Shown here in pieces: positions 26,310 to 35,493 of a stretch of DNA of 64,000 nucleotides. Position numbers and translations under genes: made by a program. Source of the DNA: an uncultured Prevotellaceae bacterium (GTDB lineage: Bacteria > Bacteroidota > Bacteroidia > Bacteroidales > UBA932); the NCBI GenBank assembly GCA_947166905.1, contig CAMVFZ010000009.1, positions 1-64,000 of the forward strand. Reading direction: 5' to 3'. The notes beneath the pieces are model-generated. The model ran no database searches. It had not been told where the DNA came from and was given only the letters and a program-made list of their open reading frames with translations. The stretch's first letter is position 1; each line of letters opens with the position of its first letter.

Positions 26310-28544
26310 ATGAAACACTTTCTAAGGCTTGTAGTAGCTGTTGTGGTCATTTCTGTGGCCGCAGTATTCTTAAGGGCAGAAAAATTCTCCGATGATTCAC
26401 AAATCGCATCTGTCCAGCAACTTGTAAAGCGAGTTACGGGGCAGTTCCCTTCCGGATTCGTGTTCCGGCTGGAGGACAGGGGTTTTGAAGACTTTGGTCA
26501 CGATGAGCCCGTCGTTGCGGATTGGTTCCGTCTGGAGAGCGAGAAAGGGAAGATTGTTATTACTGGTAACGATGCCAATTCCCTGGCTGTAGGCTTCAAT
26601 TACTACCTTAAATACTATTGCAACCTTAATGTGGGCTGGTTCAAGAACGAGAAGGTTACCCTGCCGGAGGTGCTTCCGGAGGTTCTGAGCCCTATAGAGG
26701 TTAATGCCCGCGTAGAGGACAGGTTCTTCCTTAATTATTGTACATACGGCTATACGATGCCCTGGTGGAAGTGGGAAGATTGGGAGCATTTCATTGACTG
26801 GATGGCCCTTAACGGCATCAATCTGCCGCTTGCTATTACCGGTCAGGAGGCTATCTGGTACCGCATTTGGACAGAGATGGGGCTTACGGACGAGCAGGTT
26901 CGCAGCTACTTTACCGGCCCTGCCCATCTGCCCTGGCACCGTATGCTTAACATAGACCATTGGGGCGGTCCTCTGCCCAAGTCCTGGCTGGACGGACAGG
27001 AGGCTCTTCAGAAGAAAATTGTTGCCCGTGAGCGTGAGTTCAATATGCGTCCTGTTCTGCCTGCTTTTGCAGGTCATGTTCCGGCAGCGCTCAAGGAGGT
27101 TGCTCCGGAGGCCCGCATAGAGCGTATGAGCGACTGGGCTGGCTTCGCGCTGGAGGATTATCCTTACTTCCTGGACCCGATGGATCCGCTTTTCCCTGTT
27201 ATCCAGAAGAAGTTCGTAGAGAAGGAGACGGAGCTTTACGGTACCGACCATATCTACGGTATCGATATTTTCAACGAGATGATTCCCCGCAGCTGGGAGC
27301 CTGATTATCTGGCTGGCGTAAGCAAGGGCGTGTACGAGTCCCTGGCTGCCGCCGATCCTGACGCCATTTGGCTCCAGATGACCTGGCTGTTCTATAACGA
27401 GCGTAAGTATTGGTTCGAGAACGATTCTGACGAGCGTGTAAAGGCCTTCCTTACTTCTTATCCTGCAGATAAATCCATCCTTCTGGATTATTACTGCGAG
27501 CGTATGGAGGTATGGCAGAAGACTCAGAGCTACTATGGTGTGCCTTTTATCTGGTGCTATCTGGGTAACTTCGGCGGTAATACCTATCTGGCTGGCAACA
27601 TAGAGGATGTGAATGCCAAGATTGAGAATGCTTTTGATAAGGCTGGATACAATTTCAAGGGTATCGGTTCTACGCTTGAGGGCTTCGATTGCAATCCTTT
27701 CATGTATCAGTATATTTTTGAGAAGGCTTGGGATTTTCCTCTGCACAGGAGCGTGAAGGATTATGCCCAGCGTCTTGCAGACCGTCGTCTTGGCAAGGAG
27801 GACGAGCTTGGCCGTCTTGCCTGGAACGAGCTTCTTGAGAAGATTTACATCGATAGGAGCGTGCCTGGCCACAGTCCGATCATTAACCTTAGGCCTTCGT
27901 TCGGCCGTTCAAGTTCTTATCATTCCAGTGTGCGTTTCACCTATCAGAACGACGTACTGATTGATGATATCAAGGCTTTGCTTGCTGCCGATGGTTCCGG
28001 GGCCGCTTATGAGTTTGACCTTGTGAACTTTACCCGTCAGTGGCTTAGCAATGGCTTCGAGGCTAAGTTTGCAGAGTATAAGAAGGCTTATGAGGCCAAG
28101 GATGAGCGTACTGTAAAGGCGCTTTCCAGGGAGCTTCTAAATACCTTTGACAAGTTGGAGACTTTGCTTCAGAGCCAGAGTTACTTCCTTCTTGGCAAGT
28201 GGATTGCCGATGCCCGTAGTTGGGGTGCCGATGAGGCCGAGGCGGATTACTTTGAGTCCAATGCCCGCAATCTTCTCACTACTTGGGGTGACCGTGGCAA
28301 CCTTCTTACGGATTATGCTGACCGTACCTGGGCCGGGCTTGTTAGCAGTTATTACAAGCCTCGTTGGGAGATGTTCTTTGCTGATGCAGAGGCTGCGCTT
28401 GCCGCTGGTGTGGAGTTTGATCAGAAGGCGTTCGATGAGAAGTGCAAGGATTTTGAGTATCGTTGGTGGGCCGAGCGTCAGGGTTCCTTTACGGCAGTGC
28501 CGGTTGGAAACAGCGTGGAGCTTGTAAAAGAGATAGTAAAATAA
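26310..28544 (+). CDS. Alpha-N-acetylglucosaminidase, GH89
   Basis: The 744-aa product matches NAGLU-type GH89 enzymes: N-terminal small domain, then the catalytic barrel with YCTYGYTMPWWKWEDWEHFIDWMALNGIN, GIDIFNEMIP (candidate acid/base Glu) and GIGSTLEGFDCNPFMYQ (candidate nucleophile Glu), then an all-helical C-terminal domain. An N-terminal hydrophobic segment directs export. The substrate is terminal alpha-linked GlcNAc, as on gastric-type mucin O-glycans. It starts three bases after the fucosidase. Confidence 0.93.
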   Translation: MKHFLRLVVAVVVISVAAVFLRAEKFSDDSQIASVQQLVKRVTGQFPSGFVFRLEDRGFEDFGHDEPVVADWFRLESEKGKIVITGNDANSLAVGFNYYLKYYCNLNVGWFKNEKVTLPEVLPEVLSPIEVNARVEDRFFLNYCTYGYTMPWWKWEDWEHFIDWMALNGINLPLAITGQEAIWYRIWTEMGLTDEQVRSYFTGPAHLPWHRMLNIDHWGGPLPKSWLDGQEALQKKIVAREREFNMRPVLPAFAGHVPAALKEVAPEARIERMSDWAGFALEDYPYFLDPMDPLFPVIQKKFVEKETELYGTDHIYGIDIFNEMIPRSWEPDYLAGVSKGVYESLAAADPDAIWLQMTWLFYNERKYWFENDSDERVKAFLTSYPADKSILLDYYCERMEVWQKTQSYYGVPFIWCYLGNFGGNTYLAGNIEDVNAKIENAFDKAGYNFKGIGSTLEGFDCNPFMYQYIFEKAWDFPLHRSVKDYAQRLADRRLGKEDELGRLAWNELLEKIYIDRSVPGHSPIINLRPSFGRSSSYHSSVRFTYQNDVLIDDIKALLAADGSGAAYEFDLVNFTRQWLSNGFEAKFAEYKKAYEAKDERTVKALSRELLNTFDKLETLLQSQSYFLLGKWIADARSWGADEAEADYFESNARNLLTTWGDRGNLLTDYADRTWAGLVSSYYKPRWEMFFADAEAALAAGVEFDQKAFDEKCKDFEYRWWAERQGSFTAVPVGNSVELVKEIVK

Positions 28545-28551
28545 ACAGTAT

Positions 28552-29988
28552 ATGTCTACTTTAGCAATTATTATTACGGTTCTGGGATACCTGGCACTGA
28601 TGTTTGCCGTATCCATTATTTCATCTAGGGGTAGTGACAACAGCACGTTCTTTAGCGGTGGCCGCAAGTCTAACTGGCTGCTTGTTGCTTTTGCAATGAT
28701 TGGTTCTACTATGTCTGGCGTGACGTTTGTGTCTGTGCCTGGTATGGTGGCTGCGAATGAGTTCGGTTACATGCAGATGTGTCTGGGCTTCATTGCTGGT
28801 TATCTTGTGATTGCGTTTGTGCTTACGCCTCTTTACTTCAGGATGAACGTTGTTTCTATCTATGAGTATCTGGATCAGCGTTTTGGTGTTACTACTCATA
28901 AGACAGGCGCGTGGGTGTTCTTTATTTCCAAGATTCTTGGTGCGGCTGTGCGTTTGTTCGTGGTTTGCTTGAGCCTTCAGCTTCTGGTGTTCGAGCCGCT
29001 TGGTCTGCCGTTTGCGCTTAATGTGCTGTTCTCGATTGCTATTGTTTACCTTTATACTTTCAAGGGTGGTGTTAAGTCTGTTATCTGGACCGATACTCTT
29101 AAGACTTTGTGCATGATTCTGGCAGTGGTGCTTTCCATTGTTTTTATTGCTAAGAGCTTGGGTATCAACATCTTTGATACTATCCGCGAGAGTTCTATGT
29201 CAAGGATTTTCCACTTCGAGGACAGCAACTCAACTAATTTCTTCTGGAAGCAGTTCCTGGGTGGTTTGTTCACTGTGATTGCTATGACTGGTCTTGACCA
29301 GGATATGATGCAGAGGACTCTTAGTTGCAAGAATGCGCGTGAGAGCCAGAAGAACTTGATTACCAGCGTCTTTATGCAGGTTGTGGTTATTTTCCTCTTC
29401 TTGTGCCTGGGTGTTCTTCTTTATGCTTTTGCTGGTGCTAATGGTATTACCGAGACTGGGGATAAGTTGTTCCCGGCTGTTGCTACCAGCGCCAGCGGTA
29501 AGCTGCCTGCTGTTGTGGGCGTGTTCTTTATCATCGGCCTTGTTGCGGCTGCTTATGGTGCCGGCGGTAGCGCCCTGACTTCACTTACTACTAGTTTCAC
29601 TGTAGATATTATCGGTACTAAGGATAAGTCTGAGGCTAAGGTTGCTAGTATTCGTGGCAAGGTTCATATTGTGATGGCTATTCTTATGGGCATCGTGATC
29701 ATTATTTTCAATGCTCTTAATTCGGATAGTGCTATTACTGCGGTTTACCGTATTGCTTCTTATACTTACGGTCCTCTTCTTGGTTTGTTTACTTTTGGTA
29801 TTCTTTGCAAGAAGACGGTTAATGACAAGTGGGTTCCGCTCGTGGCTATTCTTGCACCGGTTCTTTGCCTTGTTCTTGATCTTAACTCGCAGGAGTGGTT
29901 CAATGGCTATAAGATTGGTTTTGAGCTTCTTATCATCAACGCTGCCCTTACCATCGCCGGCCTCTGCTGCCTCATCCGCCGCAAATAG
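28552..29988 (+). CDS. Sodium:solute symporter (SSS family)
   Basis: The 478-aa protein has about 13 membrane helices and the SSS layout, with GGRKSNWLLVAFAMIGSTMSGVTF near the N-terminus and AAYGAGGSALTSLTTSF in the middle. Members import sugars, sialic acid or other solutes with sodium. Being last in a fucosidase/NAGLU operon, it may take up a released monosaccharide such as fucose or GlcNAc; that is inference. Codon use in its second half shifts to more T-ending codons than its upstream neighbours. Confidence 0.88.
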   Translation: MSTLAIIITVLGYLALMFAVSIISSRGSDNSTFFSGGRKSNWLLVAFAMIGSTMSGVTFVSVPGMVAANEFGYMQMCLGFIAGYLVIAFVLTPLYFRMNVVSIYEYLDQRFGVTTHKTGAWVFFISKILGAAVRLFVVCLSLQLLVFEPLGLPFALNVLFSIAIVYLYTFKGGVKSVIWTDTLKTLCMILAVVLSIVFIAKSLGINIFDTIRESSMSRIFHFEDSNSTNFFWKQFLGGLFTVIAMTGLDQDMMQRTLSCKNARESQKNLITSVFMQVVVIFLFLCLGVLLYAFAGANGITETGDKLFPAVATSASGKLPAVVGVFFIIGLVAAAYGAGGSALTSLTTSFTVDIIGTKDKSEAKVASIRGKVHIVMAILMGIVIIIFNALNSDSAITAVYRIASYTYGPLLGLFTFGILCKKTVNDKWVPLVAILAPVLCLVLDLNSQEWFNGYKIGFELLIINAALTIAGLCCLIRRK

Positions 29989-30009
29989 TACTTTACTAGC
30001 ATAACTCAA

Positions 30010-30039
30010 GGCTGGACCCTCCCCGGGCCCAGCCTTTTT
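30010..30039 (+). terminator. Intrinsic terminator of the glycosidase operon
   Basis: GGCTGG (30010-30015) pairs with CCAGCC (30029-30034), with additional CC/GG pairing inside, followed by TTTTT (30035-30039). It sits 22 bases after the symporter stop. Confidence 0.8.
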
Positions 30040-30333
30040 CCTTTTCCCCACGGCCAAAGGCAGGGAAGAGGGGGGACTAGACCTGCGAAAAAGAACGGGC
30101 CCAACCCGCTCGCTTGACCGTCCAACTCCTCCTTTTAGCCAGCCTGCGGCTGTCTAACGTCGTCAAACAACGTCCGTCATGCTCAGTCTCATCGTCTGCC
30201 TGTCTAATGCAAGCATTATTCAGGCATCCTCTTCGCCTGATCACCGCTCACTGCGCATGCCCTCGCACATCCCGGTTCTTTTTCTAAGGCCATAGCCCCC
30301 CTATCCCTGCCTCCGCCAGTATTCTGCCTTTCA

Positions 30334-30426
30334 GGTGCTCCCGGTCTGCAATTTTTGAACAGACCGGAAGCAGTTTTGCCGGGAAATCGCTCCCGGTCTG
30401 CGTTATTTCAGCAGACCAGGAGCACC
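30334..30426. repeat. 16-bp inverted repeat with a third internal copy
   Basis: GGTGCTCCCGGTCTGC (30334-30349) and GCAGACCAGGAGCACC (30411-30426) are complementary with one mismatch. An internal copy of CTCCCGGTCTGC lies at 30390-30401 and an opposed CAGACCGG at 30360-30367, so two alternative hairpins are possible. Confidence 0.75.
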
Positions 30427-30464
30427 TTCTTGTCAGTTTTTAGTCTGGCTATCTTACAGCAAAA

Positions 30465-30608
30465 GGATAACGCAGAAAATCGCTTATTTTTTTGCGCTAT
30501 CCTTCAAAATTGAGGGGGATAGAGCAAGTTTTCCTGGGTTTTTCTGCGTTATCCCCCTCTGAAAACAGGGAATGCGCAGATAATTACGTGAAAATATGCG
30601 TTATCCCC
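30465..30608. repeat. 15-bp perfect inverted repeat, GGATAACGCAGAAAA family
   Basis: GGATAACGCAGAAAA (30465-30479) is perfectly complementary to 30540-30554. Inside lies a second opposed pair, GCTATCC (30496-30502) with GGATAGAGC (30527-30535, bulged), and a further GCGTTATCCCC occurs at 30598-30608. Mutually exclusive pairings are possible. Confidence 0.7.
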
Positions 30609-30659
30609 TTCCTGCCTGAGCGTCCACTCCATTCTTTTAACAACTGAGCCGAGCCGTAG

Positions 30660-31352
30660 CTAGCGGGGCCACCAGGAGGGACGGGAGTAGGAGTAGGGGC
30701 GGCGGGAATCGGCCCAGGAGTCGGAGATGAAGAGGCTGTCGGAGCGGTCGGCGTAGACGATGCCTTCAAGATGATCGATTTCGTGCTGGAAGAGGCGGGC
30801 GGTGTAGCCGTGGATGGTGTCGCGGGAAGGAGTCATGGTCTCAGGGTTAATGAAGGAGACTATGACGGAGGAGTCGCGGACAACGTTGCCGCGGAGCGTA
30901 GGCAGCGAAAGGCAGCCCTCTGCGGCCACGATCTGCGGCCCAAACAGCGAATCGATATGCATATTAAGGTAGCAGCGCCACGGCTCGCCCTCCTGGTCCA
31001 GCCGCTGAAGCCAGATAATACGCTTGTTAATGCCCACCTGCGGAGCCGCAATGCCGATGCCATCCTGAGACGGATCCTGCACTGTGCGAAGCATCTTTGC
31101 CATAAGCTCGCGCAGCAGGGGAGAGGCAAGCTCCTCCGGAGTAAGATCCGCACTGGGAGTGCGCAGAATAGCACTATCCTCCGGCATAACCGTAACATAC
31201 ATCACCGAATCCGACCTGGTGATAATCTCACGTTCACGTCCCGGGAAAGGCTCCGGACCCTTCTTAGAAATAAGAGTAGTAAAAGCCGCAATGGCAAGTA
31301 CGCCCAGCAGTAACCACTGGTTCCTGGGCTGCGCAATAATTCCTGTCTTCAT
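30660..31352 (-). CDS. Membrane-anchored peptide deformylase-like protein
   Basis: From the ATG at 31352 the product is 230 aa. It has the three deformylase motifs intact: GIGIAAPQVG, EGCLSLP and QHEIDHLEG (Fe/Zn ligands Cys, His, His). Unlike the cytosolic enzyme, a membrane segment (LLLGVLAIAAFTTLI, about residues 15-30) precedes the domain, and the basic residues before it predict that the catalytic part faces the periplasm. Deformylation of nascent proteins would then be impossible, so a different role or topology must apply. A longer upstream frame crosses the promoter and is rejected. Confidence 0.85.
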   Translation of the reverse strand: MKTGIIAQPRNQWLLLGVLAIAAFTTLISKKGPEPFPGREREIITRSDSVMYVTVMPEDSAILRTPSADLTPEELASPLLRELMAKMLRTVQDPSQDGIGIAAPQVGINKRIIWLQRLDQEGEPWRCYLNMHIDSLFGPQIVAAEGCLSLPTLRGNVVRDSSVIVSFINPETMTPSRDTIHGYTARLFQHEIDHLEGIVYADRSDSLFISDSWADSRRPYSYSRPSWWPR

Positions 31353-31356
31353 GTTA

Positions 31357-31387
31357 CAAAAATAGACAAACCTAATTGCTTTTGCAA
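31357..31387 (-). promoter_or_regulatory. Promoter of the deformylase-like gene
   Basis: On the minus strand TTG (31387-31385), 20 bases, then TATTTTTG (31364-31357), a full consensus match five bases from the ATG, so the mRNA is almost leaderless. It overlaps the divergent trmO promoter. Confidence 0.8.
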
Positions 31388-31410
31388 ACCAGACTAATTG
31401 ACTATCTTTG
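31382..31410 (+). promoter_or_regulatory. Promoter of trmO
   Basis: TTG (31382-31384), 18 bases, TATCTTTG (31403-31410). The -7 box is a perfect match and the spacing is slightly short. It lies 21 bases before the ATG at 31432. Confidence 0.7.
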
Positions 31411-31431
31411 CACAAAGGCAAGAAAAACGCT

Positions 31432-32106
31432 ATGGAACTGGTCAAGATAGCAACCTATCACTCACCCCTAAAGGAAAAATTCGGCATCCCGCGCCAAGCA
31501 GGCCTAGCCCCCGCGCTGGAAGGCCGCATAATATTCGTCCCCAGCTTCCGCGACCCCAACGCCCTCCGCGGCATGGAAGGCTTCAGCCACCTCTGGCTAC
31601 TCTGGGGCTTCTCCGCCAACCGTGAAACCGGCAGCTGGTCACCCACCGTCAGACCGCCCAGGCTCGGTGGCAACGCATCCCTTGGCGTCTTCGCAACAAG
31701 GTCCCCGTACCGCCCCAACCCCATCGGCCTATCCGCCGTCAGCATCAAAAAAATAGAACTATCCACCCCTGACGGACCCGTAATCCACGTGGCAGGCGCA
31801 GACCTAATGGACGGCACACCCATCTACGACATCAAACCATATGTCGCCTATGCCGATGCCCACCCGGACGCCGTAAACGGCTTCGTTGACGCCAATCCAT
31901 GGCAGCCACTGACCGTAATAATCCCCGATGACATCCGCGCACAGATCCCGGACGCAGAAGCCCTGGAACAAGTTCTGTCTCAGGACCCTAGGCCCCAATA
32001 TCAGACCGGCGCAAAAGAGTACGGCCTAAGGTTCGGCACCCACAATATCCGATTTGTCGTTGAAGATCACACACTTACGGTGACTAAAATCGATAAATAT
32101 TCATAA
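31432..32106 (+). CDS. trmO: tRNA t6A37 N6-methyltransferase TrmO
   Basis: TrmO (YaeB/TsaA-like) adds a methyl group to t6A37 in threonine tRNAs. The 224-aa product begins at the ATG at 31432, after the promoter. Landmarks are FGIPRQAGLAP, the loop FRDPNALRGMEGFSHLWLLW, ATRSPYRPNPIGLSAV and GADLMDGTPIYDIKPY, all characteristic of this SAM-binding beta-barrel family. A small C-terminal domain of about 60 residues completes it. Length agrees with E. coli TrmO. Confidence 0.93.
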   Translation: MELVKIATYHSPLKEKFGIPRQAGLAPALEGRIIFVPSFRDPNALRGMEGFSHLWLLWGFSANRETGSWSPTVRPPRLGGNASLGVFATRSPYRPNPIGLSAVSIKKIELSTPDGPVIHVAGADLMDGTPIYDIKPYVAYADAHPDAVNGFVDANPWQPLTVIIPDDIRAQIPDAEALEQVLSQDPRPQYQTGAKEYGLRFGTHNIRFVVEDHTLTVTKIDKYS

Positions 32107-32111
32107 ATCCT

Positions 32112-32141
32112 TTGATATTGTTTACAAAGACCGTACATTTG
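32112..32141 (+). promoter_or_regulatory. Promoter of tRNA-Val
   Basis: TTG (32112-32114), 19 bases, TACATTTG (32134-32141). It is a consensus promoter 18 bases before the tRNA. Confidence 0.8.
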
Positions 32142-32159
32142 CAAACTGTATGAAATGAC

Positions 32160-32234
32160 AGGGGTGTAGCTCAGTCGGTTCAGAGCGCTTCAGTCACATT
32201 GAAGAGGTCATCGGTTCGAGCCCGATTATCCCTA
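32160..32234 (+). tRNA. tRNA-Val (CAC)
   Basis: The cloverleaf closes: acceptor AGGGGTG with TATCCCT (two G-U pairs), D stem GCTC/GAGC, anticodon stem CTTCA/TGAAG with loop GTCACAT giving anticodon CAC, and T stem ATCGG/CCGAT with loop TTCGAGC. CCA is not encoded. The G at position 32 is unusual. Confidence 0.85.
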
Positions 32235-32303
32235 CGAATCAGTCCGATGCACAAGCTGGTAGACTGTCAAGTACAACAAACTTATATTTTATGTGTTTTA
32301 AAA

Positions 32304-33338
32304 ATGAAGAAAATATTGGTTGTTTGCGCAGCACTGATGCTGCCCTGCTTGCTTGTGCACGCACAAGAGGCTGACAATACTACTAAAGAAGAAGGTATTG
32401 TACTCAACGTAATTCCCCGAATCGACCTTAACCCCGTTTTCTCTACCGCTAAAGGCGGAGACAACGACTTCAACTGGGGAAACACCGCATTCTACACACT
32501 CTTTGAAGGCAATCTTGCCGACAATCTCTCATTCAGTGTAGAAAACCACTGGTTCCGTGAGAAACCTAAGGGCCTTTACAAAAACATCGGCCATTCAGAC
32601 GACGTCAACTTCATTGACTGGGCATACCTTACCCTCACCCTTGGCAACTGGGAAATCTCTGCGGGTAAGCAGATGATCACCACCGGCGGCTTCGAGTTCG
32701 ACGACTACGACTTTGACGTTCACTCAGAGCTCCAGTCCGGTCTCTGGAATACCCTCGCTTGCTATCAGTGGGGCGCAAAAGTAGGCTGGAACGTATCTGA
32801 AACCACCTACTTCGGCGGTCAGATCACCACCTCTCCTCTCGCAGAGAAATTCTTCAAGGGCGGCCTCTTCACCTACAGCGGCGAGTGGCGCGGCACCTAC
32901 GGCAACTTCTCTACCATCAGCAGCATCACCTTCATCCAGGGCACCAAGCTTGGAGAAGGCACCAAATTCATGGACTGCTTCGCTAAGTTGCTCGCAGTAG
33001 GTCTTCGCTATGACGCAGAGCCCGTTGTACTTACCATGGACGTATTCAACAAGGTAGGCGCAAATGACGAGATGCTGGGTGGCTGGACAATCATGCCTTC
33101 TGCCGATTGGACTGTAAACGACAACCTTGGCCTCATCTTCAAGGCAAGCTTGGAGCGCACCAAGAACGACATTCCCGACGTTAAGAAGAATGCCATAACT
33201 GCCGGTGTAGCAGCTCATTGGTTCCCCCTCAAGGACAAGGGCCTCCGCCTGCACGCAACCTGCGCTTACAACAACAGATTCGAGACCATGACACTTTCTG
33301 CCGGAGTTCTCTACAACTTCAGCCTAAAGGTCAAGTAA
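32304..33338 (+). CDS. Outer-membrane porin-like beta-barrel
   Basis: From the ATG at 32304 the product is 344 aa with a clear signal peptide ([16 protein letters not shown]). The rest is a run of amphipathic beta strands with aromatic ends ([35 protein letters not shown]) and a C-terminal strand ending in YNFSLKVK, in the style of phosphate-selective porin O/P relatives. It sits directly before potA (two bases), so it may be the outer-membrane entry for polyamines; the substrate is inferred from context only. An upstream in-frame start lies inside the tRNA and is rejected. Confidence 0.8.
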   Translation: MKKILVVCAALMLPCLLVHAQEADNTTKEEGIVLNVIPRIDLNPVFSTAKGGDNDFNWGNTAFYTLFEGNLADNLSFSVENHWFREKPKGLYKNIGHSDDVNFIDWAYLTLTLGNWEISAGKQMITTGGFEFDDYDFDVHSELQSGLWNTLACYQWGAKVGWNVSETTYFGGQITTSPLAEKFFKGGLFTYSGEWRGTYGNFSTISSITFIQGTKLGEGTKFMDCFAKLLAVGLRYDAEPVVLTMDVFNKVGANDEMLGGWTIMPSADWTVNDNLGLIFKASLERTKNDIPDVKKNAITAGVAAHWFPLKDKGLRLHATCAYNNRFETMTLSAGVLYNFSLKVK

Positions 33339-33339
33339 A

Positions 33340-34737
33340 ATGACAGACACAATAATCGACATCAAGCACTTGAGCAAATCCTTCGGGGATAAACAAGTGC
33401 TTAACGATATTAATCTGTATATCAGACGCGGAGAGTTCGTAACCCTCCTAGGCCCCTCCGGCTGCGGAAAAACAACTCTCCTGCGAATGATCGCAGGCTT
33501 CCTGCAGCCTACAGAGGGCTCCATCCTCATGGACGGCAAGGAACTGGCCGGCATCCCGCCTCACCAGCGCCCCCTGAACACCGTCTTCCAAAGGTACGCC
33601 CTTTTCCCTCACCTGGATGTTTACGACAACGTAGCCTTCGGACTTAAGCTTAAAAAACTTCCGAAGGAAGAAATAGACAAGAAGGTACGCAGAGTGCTCA
33701 AACTGGTGGCCATGAGCGACTATGAAGACCGTGACGTGGAAACCCTTTCCGGCGGCCAGCAGCAGCGAATCGCAATCGCACGAGCCATTGTGAACCAGCC
33801 TAAAGTGCTGCTCCTTGACGAGCCCCTCGCAGCCCTTGACCTCAAGATGCGCAAGGACATGCAGACAGAGCTCAAGGAAATGCATAAGAAGCTGGGTATC
33901 ACCTTCGTATACGTAACCCACGACCAGGAAGAAGCCCTTACGCTTAGCGACACCATCGTCGTTATCAACCAGGGTAAGATCCAGCAGATTGGTACACCTA
34001 CCGATATTTACAACGAGCCCGTAAACTCCTTCGTGGCAGACTTCATCGGAGAGTCCAACATCCTGAACGGCACCATGTTACAGGACCGCAGGGTAAGCTT
34101 CATCGGCCATGACTTCGACTGCGTGGACGAGGGCTTCGGAGAGAACGTACCCGTAGACGTAGTGGTTCGGCCGGAGGACATCTACTTTACCAAGGACCCT
34201 GCAAAGACCCAGTTCACCGCCGTTGTCAAATCCTGCGTTTTCAAAGGCGTACACTACGAGATGTTCGTAGATACTGACACCGGCAACGAGCTAATGATCC
34301 AGGACTACGACCCGTACGGAGTAGGGGAGACCGTCCAGCTTTACATAGACCCGGACGATATCCAGGTTATGAAGAAGGAACGCGTCTGCAACACCCTGGA
34401 AGGCGTCTGGAACGGTGATTACATCGACTTTGAGAAGCCCGAATTCAGCCTTCCTACAGAAGGCCTGAAGCATGACTTCCCCAAGGGCACCAAGGTCAAG
34501 GTGGAGATCCCCTTCAGCAGCGTAGACCTCCTGGACGACATCGACGGAGGCCTTACCAACGGCGAGGTTCACTTCATCCTTTACAAGGGTGACCATTACC
34601 ACCTTACCATCCGCACCGAGGACCGCGGATACTTCTGGGTAGACACTCAGGATATCTGGGACAAGGGCGACCTGGTGGGTATCAACATCAAGAACAAAGG
34701 CCTTAAGATACAACCCATAGAGGATGAGAAAGCGTAG
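33340..34737 (+). CDS. potA: Spermidine/putrescine ABC transporter ATPase
   Basis: The ATPase has Walker [10 protein letters not shown] (about 37-45), signature LSGGQQQR, Walker [13 protein letters not shown] and H-loop THDQEEAL. At 465 aa it is about 90 residues longer than E. coli PotA. After the usual TOBE-type region there is an extra C-terminal part with two barrel-like repeats ([21 protein letters not shown]). It overlaps potB by 14 bases. Function: energises polyamine uptake across the inner membrane. Confidence 0.95.
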   Translation: MTDTIIDIKHLSKSFGDKQVLNDINLYIRRGEFVTLLGPSGCGKTTLLRMIAGFLQPTEGSILMDGKELAGIPPHQRPLNTVFQRYALFPHLDVYDNVAFGLKLKKLPKEEIDKKVRRVLKLVAMSDYEDRDVETLSGGQQQRIAIARAIVNQPKVLLLDEPLAALDLKMRKDMQTELKEMHKKLGITFVYVTHDQEEALTLSDTIVVINQGKIQQIGTPTDIYNEPVNSFVADFIGESNILNGTMLQDRRVSFIGHDFDCVDEGFGENVPVDVVVRPEDIYFTKDPAKTQFTAVVKSCVFKGVHYEMFVDTDTGNELMIQDYDPYGVGETVQLYIDPDDIQVMKKERVCNTLEGVWNGDYIDFEKPEFSLPTEGLKHDFPKGTKVKVEIPFSSVDLLDDIDGGLTNGEVHFILYKGDHYHLTIRTEDRGYFWVDTQDIWDKGDLVGINIKNKGLKIQPIEDEKA

Positions 34738-35491
34738 TAACTGGAGCCTTCCGTACCTCATCTTCCTGATTATCTTTGTTGTACTGCCGCTTATACTTAT
34801 CCTTGTATACGCAGTTCAGGACGGTCAGGGAGGGTTTACGCTGGGCAACATAACCAGATTCTTCACAGACAAGGACGCCCTGTCCACCTTTGCCGTATCC
34901 ATAGAAGTAGCATTGGAAACAACCATCCTGTGCATACTCATCGGCTACCCCGCCGCATGGATACTGTCCCGCAGGGAATATAACAAAAGCGCCGTCACCA
35001 TCATATTGTTTATCATGCCGATGTGGATCAACGCGCTGATGCGAACCCTTGCCACCGCCCAGTTGTTCACCATACTGGGAATGAACCTTGGCAAAGGCAC
35101 CCTGCTCTTTGGTATGGTGTACGACTTCCTGCCGTTTATGATATACCCGATATACAATGTGCTCGTCAAGATGGAAAAGAGCTACATCGATGCGGCCGTA
35201 GACCTTGGCGCAACCCCGTGGCGCGCCTTCTGGAAGGTCACCTTCCCGCTGTCGATGCCCGGCGTGGCCAGCGGCGTGCTGATGGTCTTCATGCCCACAG
35301 TGAGCACCTTTGCGATATCGGAGTTCCTGACCAACAACAAGATAAAACTCTTCGGTACCATCATCCAGGAGAACATCAACTCCAGCATGTGGAACTACGG
35401 TGCCGCACTCTCCCTTATCATGTTGATAATCATCGGTATAACATCATTGTTCTCCAAGGATAAGGAGCAGGCCGAAGGAGGGCTCGTATAG
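34724..35491 (+). CDS. potB: Polyamine ABC transporter permease PotB
   Basis: The 255-aa protein has six membrane helices and the cytoplasmic EAA-type loop [27 protein letters not shown] that docks on the ATPase. It pairs with PotC, two bases downstream. Confidence 0.95.
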   Translation: MRKRSNWSLPYLIFLIIFVVLPLILILVYAVQDGQGGFTLGNITRFFTDKDALSTFAVSIEVALETTILCILIGYPAAWILSRREYNKSAVTIILFIMPMWINALMRTLATAQLFTILGMNLGKGTLLFGMVYDFLPFMIYPIYNVLVKMEKSYIDAAVDLGATPWRAFWKVTFPLSMPGVASGVLMVFMPTVSTFAISEFLTNNKIKLFGTIIQENINSSMWNYGAALSLIMLIIIGITSLFSKDKEQAEGGLV

Positions 35492-35493
35492 CT

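Larger units (their letters stand above)
29989..30659. other. Gene-free interval with nested inverted repeats
   Basis: After the terminator I see no gene in about 620 bases. Bases 30060-30330 are unremarkable and C-rich. Bases 30334-30608 hold two families of inverted repeats, listed separately. A small unlisted RNA or protein cannot be excluded. Confidence 0.6.

Noticed and set aside
26397-27872. 491-codon minus-strand frame opposite the GH89 gene
   Set aside because: GH89 motifs and operon spacing support the plus strand; the minus frame is a by-product of its codon use.
32199-32303. Upstream extension of the porin gene
   Set aside because: The extra 35 codons would overlap the tRNA, and the signal peptide begins at the ATG at 32304.
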